A stretch of DNA of 44,186 nt. It comes from Chloroflexota bacterium (GTDB taxonomy: Bacteria; Chloroflexota; Chloroflexia; Chloroflexales; Roseiflexaceae). Positions 24,100 through 31,942 of the stretch are shown piece after piece. Position 1 is the first letter of the stretch; each line of letters starts with the position of its first letter. The notes beneath the pieces were generated by a model that worked only from the letters and a program-made list of their open reading frames with translations, made no database searches and was not told where the DNA came from. Both the position numbers and the translations under genes were made by a program. The stretch is from the NCBI GenBank assembly GCA_013388755.1, contig JACAEQ010000124.1, positions 1 through 44,186 on the forward strand. The letters are read 5' to 3'.

Positions 24100-26130
24100 A
24101 TGCCTGACCTGAGCCACACATCCATTGCCGATCGGGCGGCATTTGAGGAGCGTCTCCGCGCCGTACCGCTCGCACCCGGCGTCTATCTCTGGAAGAATGC
24201 GCACGGAAAGATCCTGTACGTCGGCAAGAGCCGGCGCCTGCGTGACCGGATGCGCTCGTACTTCAACGGCGCCGACGATCCGTCGGGCAAAACGGCGCGC
24301 CTCGCGGCACAGATCGCCGACTTCCAGATTATCGTCACGTCAACCGAGCTTGAGGCGCTCCTGCTGGAGATGACGCTGATCAAACAGCACCGACCACGCT
24401 TCAATGTGTTGTTGAAAGATGACAAGAGCTACCCCTATATCAAGGTAACATTGCGGGAGCCATGGCCGCGTATCTTTGCCACGCGCAACCCGCGCTGGGA
24501 AGAAGGCACGCGCTATTTTGGCCCGTACTCGAGTGCCGGCGCCGTCTATCGCACGCTTGATCAGCTCAACCGGCTGTTTGCCTTCCGCCCGCCGTCACGC
24601 TGCCCGGACGAGAAATTCAACCGCCACCGCAAACTTGGCAAACCGTGCCTCTATTACGATATCAAGCGCTGCCTCGGGCCATGTGTGCCGGGGCTCGTAG
24701 ATCGCGAGGAGTATCGCACGACGATCGAGACCGTCTGTCGTTTTCTCGAAGGGAAGAGCGATCTGGTGCTGAAGACGCTGCGCCGCCAGATGGACGCCGC
24801 AGCCGATCAGCTGGATTTCGAACGTGCCGCAAAACTTCGCGACAGTATTCGCGACGTGGACCTGATCAGCCAGCGCCAGCAGGTACTCCGCCAGGACTCC
24901 GCCGATCAGGATGTGATCGGCCTGGCGCGGGAAGATGGGATGGCGGTCGCGCAGTTGCTGTGCGTTCGCGGCGGCAAACTTGTCAGCGCCGAATCGTTCC
25001 CATTGCAGAACACGGAAGGCGAGAGCAATGCGGCGTTGCTGGCATCGTTCCTGACCCAGTTCTACGATGCTGCTGCCGAGGTACCGCCATCGGTGCTGCT
25101 GGCCGCGCAGATCGAGGCGCCGGCGGTCATTGAGCAATGGCTGGCGCAGAAGGCCGGGCGCAAAGTCGCGCTGCACGTACCGCAACGCGGCGAAAAGCGT
25201 CGTCTGGTTGAGCTCGCGGAGCAGAATGCGCGCCAGAAGCTGGAGGAGTTGCGCCTGCAGTGGCTCAACAGCGAGCAACGCGCCGTCGCCAGCCTTACCG
25301 AGGTGCGTGATCTGCTGGGCCTGAGTGCGCTTCCGGCACGGATCGAGTGTTTTGACGTCTCGAACACCCAGGGAACGAATTCGGTCGGCGCCATGGTGGT
25401 GTTTGAGCGCGGCGAGCCGAAGAAGAGCCGTTACCGTAAGTTCAGGATCAAAACCGTTCAGGGCGCCAATGATGTTGCCTCGATCCAGGAGGTGCTGCGG
25501 CGGCGTTTCCAGCGTGCGGCGGCGGCGATTGGCGAAGAAGAGCAGAAAGCGGCAGACGACGAACGCAGCACAACGAACGGCCAGCAGGAAGCAATCACCA
25601 GCGCGCGAGCCGATGTCGAAGAGACGGACGCGGCGGACGCCGGCGCGGTTCAGCAAGCACGAGCGGAGCTTGAACAGCAGGAGACATGGGCCGAACTGCC
25701 CGACCTTATCCTGATCGATGGCGGCGTGGGCCAGTTGAATGGCGCGCTCGCCGTGCTGCGTGAGCTGCGCTTCGATCACATCCCGACTGTGGGTGTCGTC
25801 AAGGGGCCGGACCGGGATCGCTTCGATCTGCTGCTGCCCGGCGCCGGCGAACTGCTGACGCTGAAGCGTGATAGCGCAGCGTTGCGGCTCATCCAGGTGA
25901 TCGATGAGGAGGCTGACCGTTTTGCGAAGGATTACCATCGCAAGCTGCGCAGCAAGTCGGCGACGTCATCGCGACTGGAAGAGATTCCCGGCATCGGGCC
26001 AAAGCGACGCCAGTTGCTGCTGAAGCGTTTCGGCTCGCTCGAAGGCATTCGCCAGGCGACGGTAGACGAACTGGCTGCGGTTCCGGGGATGACCCGTAAG
26101 GCGGCTGAGGAATTGAAGAGCATGTTGTAG
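24100..26130 (+). CDS. uvrC: UvrABC excision nuclease subunit C
   Basis: This 676-residue protein makes the two incisions in nucleotide excision repair. The N-terminal GIY-YIG domain is seen in APGVYLWKNAHGKILYVGKS, followed by a Cys-rich segment around CLYYDIKRCLGPC. Next are a UVR helix pair (MDAAADQLDFERAAKLRD), the RNase H-like nuclease domain (ECFDVSNTQGTNSVGAMVVF, LPDLILIDGGVGQLNGA), and two C-terminal helix-hairpin-helix motifs (IPGIGPKRRQLLLKRFG, VPGMTRKAAEEL). It is longer than the usual 600-620 residues. An acidic, Gln/Ala-rich insert at about residues 480-530 splits the nuclease domain. The start at 24100 fits the family N terminus; upstream codons do not. Confidence 0.95.
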   Translation: MPDLSHTSIADRAAFEERLRAVPLAPGVYLWKNAHGKILYVGKSRRLRDRMRSYFNGADDPSGKTARLAAQIADFQIIVTSTELEALLLEMTLIKQHRPRFNVLLKDDKSYPYIKVTLREPWPRIFATRNPRWEEGTRYFGPYSSAGAVYRTLDQLNRLFAFRPPSRCPDEKFNRHRKLGKPCLYYDIKRCLGPCVPGLVDREEYRTTIETVCRFLEGKSDLVLKTLRRQMDAAADQLDFERAAKLRDSIRDVDLISQRQQVLRQDSADQDVIGLAREDGMAVAQLLCVRGGKLVSAESFPLQNTEGESNAALLASFLTQFYDAAAEVPPSVLLAAQIEAPAVIEQWLAQKAGRKVALHVPQRGEKRRLVELAEQNARQKLEELRLQWLNSEQRAVASLTEVRDLLGLSALPARIECFDVSNTQGTNSVGAMVVFERGEPKKSRYRKFRIKTVQGANDVASIQEVLRRRFQRAAAAIGEEEQKAADDERSTTNGQQEAITSARADVEETDAADAGAVQQARAELEQQETWAELPDLILIDGGVGQLNGALAVLRELRFDHIPTVGVVKGPDRDRFDLLLPGAGELLTLKRDSAALRLIQVIDEEADRFAKDYHRKLRSKSATSSRLEEIPGIGPKRRQLLLKRFGSLEGIRQATVDELAAVPGMTRKAAEELKSML

Positions 26131-26141
26131 TTCTGTCCGAC

Positions 26142-26155
26142 ACCGAACCATCGGT
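26142..26155. terminator. Weak bidirectional hairpin between convergent genes
   Basis: ACCGA-ACCA-TCGGT forms a 5-bp stem in the 39-base gap between the convergent uvrC and O-antigen-ligase-like genes. The stem is short and has no U-run on either strand, so the call rests mainly on position. Confidence 0.3.
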
Positions 26156-26169
26156 TGTTCGGATCGGCG

Positions 26170-27858
26170 CTACGGCCCGACGCCCGTGCCGGGGGTGAAC
26201 GTGTCCAGCGCCTGCGCCGCCTGCCGGGCATACGCTGCCAGATCGGAGCGGCCACGTTCTTCCCAGGCGTAGGGCCACGTTTCCAGCTCTTCGCGGATTT
26301 CCGCGCCATTGTCCAGTTGCGCCAGAAGGCGCGCGCCATGCAGCGGCTGGCCGTTCCAGACATATGCCAGTCCAAGCGCCTTGCGCGTTGCCTGGTCGGC
26401 TCCGAGGACCACGCGCGCGCGCTCAAGCGCCGCGATCGCGCGCGGGTAATCGCCCTGGCCGAGTGCCAGCATGCCAAGACGCTTCTGCACGAGTGGCGAT
26501 CCGGGCGCAAGGTGCAGGCCATAGTTGATCCAGGTGATGCTTTCTGCCATCAACACGGCACGTTCATCCTGTGAGAGCCCGGGTGCCAGCATGGCGCGCG
26601 CATGCAGTATGGCGGCATAGTTTGCTGCGCCCGCAGCGGCAAGGTGGGGAGTGAATGCCACCAGCCCGGTGACGAGCGCGGCAAGCGCCAGCCGGCGCCC
26701 CATCCTGCCGCGTCGCGCCCGCGTTGCGACGTCCGCCGATCTGGACGGCTGATCGCCGGCCACAAGCGGCATGGCGGCCGGCGCGGCGATGATCGCCAGC
26801 AACCCGAACGCCAGGATCATCGTCGGCCAGCTCGTGTCATACTGCGGCGCGTCGGTTATGCCGTGGAACAGAATCACACAGCATGCGATCGCCGCTCCCT
26901 GCTGTTGTCGATCGCGGGTGTGCAGCGTGGGTGCGATGCGCCGGATCGCGGTAACCAGCAACCAGGCAAAGCTGGCGAGGCCGAGCAGGCCCTGGGCAAG
27001 CCAGATACCGAGAAACAGATTATGGGCATAGCCGAGGAACGTTGGCACTATCAGGAGTTGAAAGCGCGAGTACATCTGGCCGAACACGCCACCCGGCCCG
27101 ATGCCGCTGAACGGAAACTCAAAGGCGAGGAACAGGCTATTGCGATAAAGGGCCAGTCGATCCTCGGCGCGGAACAGAGCAGAGTCCAGCGCGCGCTGGA
27201 TGCGCGGATCGCCCGCGATCGCCAGGATGCCGAGCGCAACCAGGCTGCAGATGGCGACAGCACCCATCCATCGGTGTCTCCCGGGCATGGGGCCGGTTGC
27301 GTCGCGCCGCATGGCGTGCTCCTGCCACCGCACCAGTCCCCAGAGCACGCCAGCCATCGCCAGGGCCATAAATGCCCCGCGCGATACAGTCAGTAGCACA
27401 CCGAAGGAAACAATGACCGCAGCAGCGATCCACACCCTGCGGCGCAACCCGCGATCCACCAGCGCCAGACCGATGATCAACGGCAGACCCGGCGCAATGA
27501 AGGATGCCGCAGCGTTCGGGTCAATATACAGCGGTGTCACATCAGGGAACGGAGCGCTGGTCAACTGCCCGAGCCGCGCGGCCAGGCCCAGTTTCGTTCC
27601 GAAGCCAAGATGGCGGTACTGTACCATGAGGAGCAAACCATAACCGGTGCACCAGAGTGCCATCAGCGCAGTCACCGTCGCAAGCCGCCGGCGCGGCGCG
27701 CAGGCGACGCCAGCATAGAGCGCGACACCCAGCACCAGCGAAACAAACCAGGGCAGGCTCAGGCGCAGATCATACGCAACACCGAGGCCAAGCGCGCCGC
27801 TGGCGGTGAAGAGCGCCATGGGCGCCAGAAACGGAATAGAGGCGTTGACTCTGCGCAT
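26170..27858 (-). CDS. O-antigen ligase/polymerase-like membrane protein with C-terminal helical repeats
   Basis: This 562-residue integral membrane protein has about ten hydrophobic segments over residues 10-420. It carries an O-antigen ligase (Wzy/WaaL-type) pattern: LTVSRGAFMALAMAGVLWG, then a long loop with RxxLYRNSLFLAFEFPFSGIGPGG and the conserved GYAHNLFLGIWLAQGLLG. The last 130 residues are TPR-like (LVQKRLGMLALGQGDYPRAI). Such proteins polymerise or ligate surface glycans. The ATG at 27858 is six bases from a TACAAT, which suggests a leaderless transcript. An in-frame ATG at 27882 is possible but would lie upstream of that -10. No other glycan assembly gene is next to it. Confidence 0.85.
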   Translation of the reverse strand: MRRVNASIPFLAPMALFTASGALGLGVAYDLRLSLPWFVSLVLGVALYAGVACAPRRRLATVTALMALWCTGYGLLLMVQYRHLGFGTKLGLAARLGQLTSAPFPDVTPLYIDPNAAASFIAPGLPLIIGLALVDRGLRRRVWIAAAVIVSFGVLLTVSRGAFMALAMAGVLWGLVRWQEHAMRRDATGPMPGRHRWMGAVAICSLVALGILAIAGDPRIQRALDSALFRAEDRLALYRNSLFLAFEFPFSGIGPGGVFGQMYSRFQLLIVPTFLGYAHNLFLGIWLAQGLLGLASFAWLLVTAIRRIAPTLHTRDRQQQGAAIACCVILFHGITDAPQYDTSWPTMILAFGLLAIIAAPAAMPLVAGDQPSRSADVATRARRGRMGRRLALAALVTGLVAFTPHLAAAGAANYAAILHARAMLAPGLSQDERAVLMAESITWINYGLHLAPGSPLVQKRLGMLALGQGDYPRAIAALERARVVLGADQATRKALGLAYVWNGQPLHGARLLAQLDNGAEIREELETWPYAWEERGRSDLAAYARQAAQALDTFTPGTGVGP

Positions 27859-27864
27859 AACGCT

Positions 27865-27870
27865 ATTGTA
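27865..27870 (-). promoter_or_regulatory. -10 element of a probable leaderless transcript
   Basis: On the minus strand TACAAT is followed by AGCGTT and then the ATG at 27858. There is no ribosome site before this ATG. The arrangement mirrors that of uvrC. Confidence 0.4.
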
Positions 27871-27894
27871 CCATTGCGTCATTGACGGTTCTCA

Positions 27895-28776
27895 ATGAAA
27901 TACCACACACGCTACAACCTCTCGCTCTACGTGCTGCTTGCACCATTCCTGTCCGGTATTGTAATACTCGTCCTCATACCGGCAGCACTCTCGCTCGCAC
28001 TGGCATTCACCAGCTATGATGGCCTCTCCGCGCCTGGCTGGCGTGGGTTGCAGAACTTTCGCCAGATCATAGATGACGATCTCTTTCGTCGCGCGGTGGC
28101 AAATTCGCTCGTCTTCCTGGCACTGACCGTGCCACTCCGCACCGTGGTGACGCTTGGTCTCGCGTTACTGCTGCATCGTTCACGGCGCGGCATCGGCCTG
28201 TACCGCGCGGCAGTCTACATACCGACCGTCATTCCCGGTGTCGCGTATGCATTGATCTGGCTCTGGATCCTGAACCCGATCTATGGCCCGCTCAACCTGC
28301 TGCTTAACGCCACAGGGTTACCGGCGATCGCCTGGCTCGTCAACCCACACACTGCCTTGCCCGCGATCGCGCTGACGGCGCTGTTCCAGCTCGGTGAAGG
28401 ATTCGTCGTACTGCTTGCCGGCTTACAACACATCCCCGACGAGTATTACGACTCCGCAGAGCTCGACGGCGCCGGGCAGCTTGCACTCTTTCGCCACATC
28501 ACACTGCCGCTGGTGATGCCATGGCTGCTCCTGGTCATCATGCGCGACCTCATCGCCAGCGCGCAGAATACGTTCACACCCGCGCTGATCATGACCAGCG
28601 GCGGACCATACTATGCGACCCTGTTCCTGCCGCTGTTCATCTACCAGACAGCATTCGATCGTTTTCGTTTCGGCGAAGGAGCGGCGCTGACAACCTTTCT
28701 CTTCCTGGGGGTTGCTGCGTTGATTGCGGTGACCTACCGGCTACTCGGCGGATGGGGGTATGATGACTCGGTCTGA
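27895..28776 (+). CDS. Sugar ABC transporter permease (MalF/UgpA type)
   Basis: This 293-residue protein has six predicted membrane segments. Its cytoplasmic EAA loop reads EYYDSAELDGAGQLALFRHITLP, which docks the ATPase. The N-terminal segment LSLYVLLAPFLSGIVILVLIP and the loop AFTSYDGLS are typical of the carbohydrate uptake transporter 1 family. It overlaps the second permease by 17 bases. No clear ribosome site precedes the ATG at 27895. It forms a channel with the next gene product for an unknown sugar. Confidence 0.92.
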   Translation: MKYHTRYNLSLYVLLAPFLSGIVILVLIPAALSLALAFTSYDGLSAPGWRGLQNFRQIIDDDLFRRAVANSLVFLALTVPLRTVVTLGLALLLHRSRRGIGLYRAAVYIPTVIPGVAYALIWLWILNPIYGPLNLLLNATGLPAIAWLVNPHTALPAIALTALFQLGEGFVVLLAGLQHIPDEYYDSAELDGAGQLALFRHITLPLVMPWLLLVIMRDLIASAQNTFTPALIMTSGGPYYATLFLPLFIYQTAFDRFRFGEGAALTTFLFLGVAALIAVTYRLLGGWGYDDSV

Positions 28777-29605
28777 TCGGGCGATGCGCCAGTCGTTGGG
28801 CTTTCATCTCGTTGCGGCCAGCATCACGCTCCTGTTTGCGGCGCCACTGGTGTGGGTGCTGGCCGCATCGTTGCGCCAGCCCGGCGCGCCGCCGCCAGCC
28901 AGGATCGCGTGGCTGCCTGATCCACCGGCCTGGTCGAACTATGCACACATTTTTGAGCTGTTGCCGCTGGGGCGCTACATGGCCAATTCGCTCCTCCTGG
29001 CCGCCGGAGCGGTGCCGCTGACGATTCTGATTGCGTCGTGGGCGGGCTTTGCCATGGCGCAGCTCCCTGCCCGCGCACGGTACGCGCTGCTGACGCTTGC
29101 CGTCGTCGTGCGCATGATACCGATTACCGCGCTCTGGCTACCGCGGTTTCTGGTTATCAAGGAGTTGCACCTGATTGACACCTTCGCTGCTTTGCTTGTG
29201 CCGGCGTGGATGGGCTCCAGCCCGCTGTTTGTCCTGGTGTTCTACTGGAGTTTCCGGCGCATGCCGGCGGCGCTGATCGAGTCGGCGCGCCTTGACGGCC
29301 TGGGGGCACTGGCAATCTGGGCGCGCGTTGCCATGCCGCTGGCACGCCCGGCAACCGTGGCCGTCGGTGTGCTGACGTTCGTCCAGTACTGGAGCGATTT
29401 CATCAATCCCTTGCTCTACCTGAAATCAGAGACGCGCTATACCCTGTCCGTCGGGTTGCGCGTCTTGCAACAGATGGACCTGACCAGCTGGCCGTTGTTG
29501 ATGGCCGGCGTGGTGGTGATGCTGATACCGGTGATACTTTTGTTCGTGCTGGCGCAGCGCGCGTTCTGGATCGAGGACCAGATTGGAGGAGTGCATGGCA
29601 ACTGA
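28760..29605 (+). CDS. Sugar ABC transporter permease (MalG/UgpE type)
   Basis: This 281-residue partner permease has six membrane segments and an EAA loop in AALIESARLDGLGALAIWARVAMP. The C-terminal part (QYWSDFINPLLYLKS) is typical of MalG-like subunits. The start overlaps the first permease gene, and the stop overlaps the start of the binding-protein gene, so the three are translationally coupled. ATG codons at 28760 and 28763 are both possible starts. Confidence 0.92.
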   Translation: MMTRSDRAMRQSLGFHLVAASITLLFAAPLVWVLAASLRQPGAPPPARIAWLPDPPAWSNYAHIFELLPLGRYMANSLLLAAGAVPLTILIASWAGFAMAQLPARARYALLTLAVVVRMIPITALWLPRFLVIKELHLIDTFAALLVPAWMGSSPLFVLVFYWSFRRMPAALIESARLDGLGALAIWARVAMPLARPATVAVGVLTFVQYWSDFINPLLYLKSETRYTLSVGLRVLQQMDLTSWPLLMAGVVVMLIPVILLFVLAQRAFWIEDQIGGVHGN

Positions 29606-30917
29606 GCGCTGGACGATGCGTAGAACCATGCACTACTGCCTGATGGTCGCCGCCATGTGTACCAGCGCGTGCGCACCGGCGGCGATGCCGGCTGTGTCAA
29701 CGGAAGCCATTTCGTTCATGATCTCAGGCGACGCCGCCGAAAAGGCAGCCTATGCGCAACTGGTGGATGCATTCCGCCAGCGACAGCCGCAGATCGCCGT
29801 AACGCTGATCCACGTGCCGGGGCAGAGCGATTACCGCAAGCGGCTCGGTGTAGATTTCGCCGCCGGCACGCCGGCCGACATTGTGCTGATTAACTACCGG
29901 CGCTATGCGCCATTTGCCGCGAAGGGAGCGCTTGAGCCGCTCGGCCTCTACCTGGCGCAAAGCAACCTGATCAGTGAGCAGGATTTCTATGCCGAAGCGA
30001 TCGCGCCGTTCACATGGAATGGTGTGCTGATGTGCATACCGCAGAATATCTCCAGCCTGGTGGTGTACTATAATCGCACACTGTTCCAGGCAGCCGGGCT
30101 CAACGATCCGCAGCCGGACTGGACCTGGAACGACTTCCTCCGCGCCGCGCAGGCGCTGACGCGCGACACCGATGGCGATGGTCGCGTTGACCAGTACGGC
30201 CTGGGAACCGAGGTCTCGTTGTTTCGCGTCGCTCCCTTCATCTGGCAGAATGGCGGCCATCTGGTTGATGACCCGCTGGCGCCCACGCGCCTGACTCTCG
30301 ACACTCCCGCTGCTCGCGAAGCGATCCAGTGGTTCGTTGATCTACAGGTGAAGCACCACGTCACGCCCGGCGCCGTCGCCGAAGCTGCGGAGAGCAGTGA
30401 GAGCCGCTTTCTGAACGGACGGCTCGGCATGTTCTTGAACAGCCGGCGTGGAGTGCCAACCTATCGCACAATCACCAGCTTCGATTGGGATGTCGCACCG
30501 TTGCCGCAGGGGAACAGTCGCGCAGGGATCCTGCACTCCGACGCCTATTGTATGCCGCGGGTCAGCGCGAACAAGGCGGCTGCGTGGGCATTCATCGAGT
30601 TTGCCAACTCTGCCGAAGGGCAACGGATCATTGCCAGCACCGGGCGCACCGTGCCCTCGTTGCGCGCCGTCGCCGAGTCGCCGGCGTTCCTCGATCCAGG
30701 GCGCAAACCGGCAAACAGTCGCGTGTTCCTTGATGTCATTCCGTTCATGCGTGGCGTGCCGGTAATGGAAACATGGGTGGATATTGAGGACCTGGCGGCA
30801 GAGGAGCTGGAGCGCGCCTATTACGGGCAGGCAAGCGTTGACGAGGCAATCGCCACGGCGATCGAGCGGGCGCAGCCGTTTTTTGCGCCGCCAGCATCGA
30901 CTCCTGGAACGCAGTAA
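29595..30917 (+). CDS. Sugar ABC transporter substrate-binding protein
   Basis: This 440-residue family 1 solute-binding protein has GGAGGAG directly before the ATG at 29595. It has an N-terminal hydrophobic segment ending in CTSAC (Cys26), a weak lipobox. Fold motifs are FMISGDAAEKAAYAQLVDAF, GTPADIVLINYRRY, QNISSLVVYYNRTLF and NRAGILHSDAYCMPR-like segments. It belongs to the two permeases upstream. No ATPase gene is present in the set, so a shared MsmX-like ATPase elsewhere is likely. This order (permease, permease, binding protein) is less usual than binding protein first. Confidence 0.9.
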   Translation: MATERWTMRRTMHYCLMVAAMCTSACAPAAMPAVSTEAISFMISGDAAEKAAYAQLVDAFRQRQPQIAVTLIHVPGQSDYRKRLGVDFAAGTPADIVLINYRRYAPFAAKGALEPLGLYLAQSNLISEQDFYAEAIAPFTWNGVLMCIPQNISSLVVYYNRTLFQAAGLNDPQPDWTWNDFLRAAQALTRDTDGDGRVDQYGLGTEVSLFRVAPFIWQNGGHLVDDPLAPTRLTLDTPAAREAIQWFVDLQVKHHVTPGAVAEAAESSESRFLNGRLGMFLNSRRGVPTYRTITSFDWDVAPLPQGNSRAGILHSDAYCMPRVSANKAAAWAFIEFANSAEGQRIIASTGRTVPSLRAVAESPAFLDPGRKPANSRVFLDVIPFMRGVPVMETWVDIEDLAAEELERAYYGQASVDEAIATAIERAQPFFAPPASTPGTQ

Positions 30918-30955
30918 GCACCTATCCGACGCTCAACAGCGAAAGAGGTATACCG

Positions 30956-31924
30956 ATGCAGATCACACGCACAGATATCGAACAGGCCGCGCAGATCGTC
31001 TATGCAGCAATGCCGCCGACGCCGCAGTATTGCTGGCCACTGCTGCGTGAGCACCTGGGAATGAATATCTGGGTCAAGCACGAGAATCATACCCCGGTCG
31101 GTGCCTTCAAGATTCGCGGCGGGCTCGTATATTTCGCGCATCTCGCGCGATCAGGGAACATGCCACGTGGTGTGATCAGCGCAACGCGCGGTAACCACGG
31201 TCAGTCGATCGGCTTTGCCGCGCGCCGCTATGGCGTACCGGCGACCATTGTTGTGCCACACGGCAATAGTGTGGAAAAGAATGCCGCCATGCGCGCGCTG
31301 GGTGTCGAGTTGATCGAATATGGCGAGGATTTCCAGGCGGCACGCGAGTATGCCGCGACTCTGGCACTTGCACGCGGGCTGCACATGGTGCCGTCATTTC
31401 ATCCGCTCCTGGTCACAGGAGTGGCGACATACAGCCTGGAATTGCTGCGCGCCGTACCTGATCTTGATGTCGTGTATGTGCCGATCGGCCTCGGATCGGG
31501 AATCTGCGGCATGATCGCGGCGCGTGACGCGCTCGGTCTCAACACCAGGGTCGTCGGGGTTGTCTCTGCGCACGCTCCCGCCTATGCGGAGTCATTTCAG
31601 GCCGGGCGGCTCATCGAAGCGCCGGCGCGGACCAGGGTCGCCGATGGCATGGCCTGCCGTGTTCCTGAGCAGGATGCGCTTGCGTTCATGTGGCGCGGTG
31701 TTGATCGCATGGTGCAGGTGACGGATGATGAGGTCGAGGCGGCCATGCGGTTGCTGTTCGCATGCACCCACAATGTCTGCGAAGGCGCAGGAGCCGCGGC
31801 TCTGGCAGCAGCGGCGCAGGAGCGCTTACGCAATACCGGGCGCAACGTCGCGGTGGTCGCCTCCGGGGGAAATGTCGACCGCGAGGCATTTGCCGCGATT
31901 CTCGCCGCACCTGCTGCGGTGTAG
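30956..31924 (+). CDS. Threonine dehydratase-like PLP enzyme
   Basis: This 322-residue fold-type II PLP enzyme binds the cofactor through Lys52 in VGAFKIRGG. It has the substrate loop SATRGNHGQSIGFAARRYG and a phosphate-binding loop in PIGLGSGICG. It ends in a Ser/Gly segment VASGGNVD. It lacks an ACT regulatory domain, so it resembles catabolic threonine/serine dehydratases or serine racemase-like enzymes that form 2-oxobutyrate or pyruvate and ammonia. AGAGG precedes the ATG. It follows the sugar transporter set by 38 bases and may be in the same transcript, although no shared pathway is evident. Confidence 0.9.
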   Translation: MQITRTDIEQAAQIVYAAMPPTPQYCWPLLREHLGMNIWVKHENHTPVGAFKIRGGLVYFAHLARSGNMPRGVISATRGNHGQSIGFAARRYGVPATIVVPHGNSVEKNAAMRALGVELIEYGEDFQAAREYAATLALARGLHMVPSFHPLLVTGVATYSLELLRAVPDLDVVYVPIGLGSGICGMIAARDALGLNTRVVGVVSAHAPAYAESFQAGRLIEAPARTRVADGMACRVPEQDALAFMWRGVDRMVQVTDDEVEAAMRLLFACTHNVCEGAGAAALAAAAQERLRNTGRNVAVVASGGNVDREAFAAILAAPAAV

Positions 31925-31942
31925 GATGGGACCATCCACACC

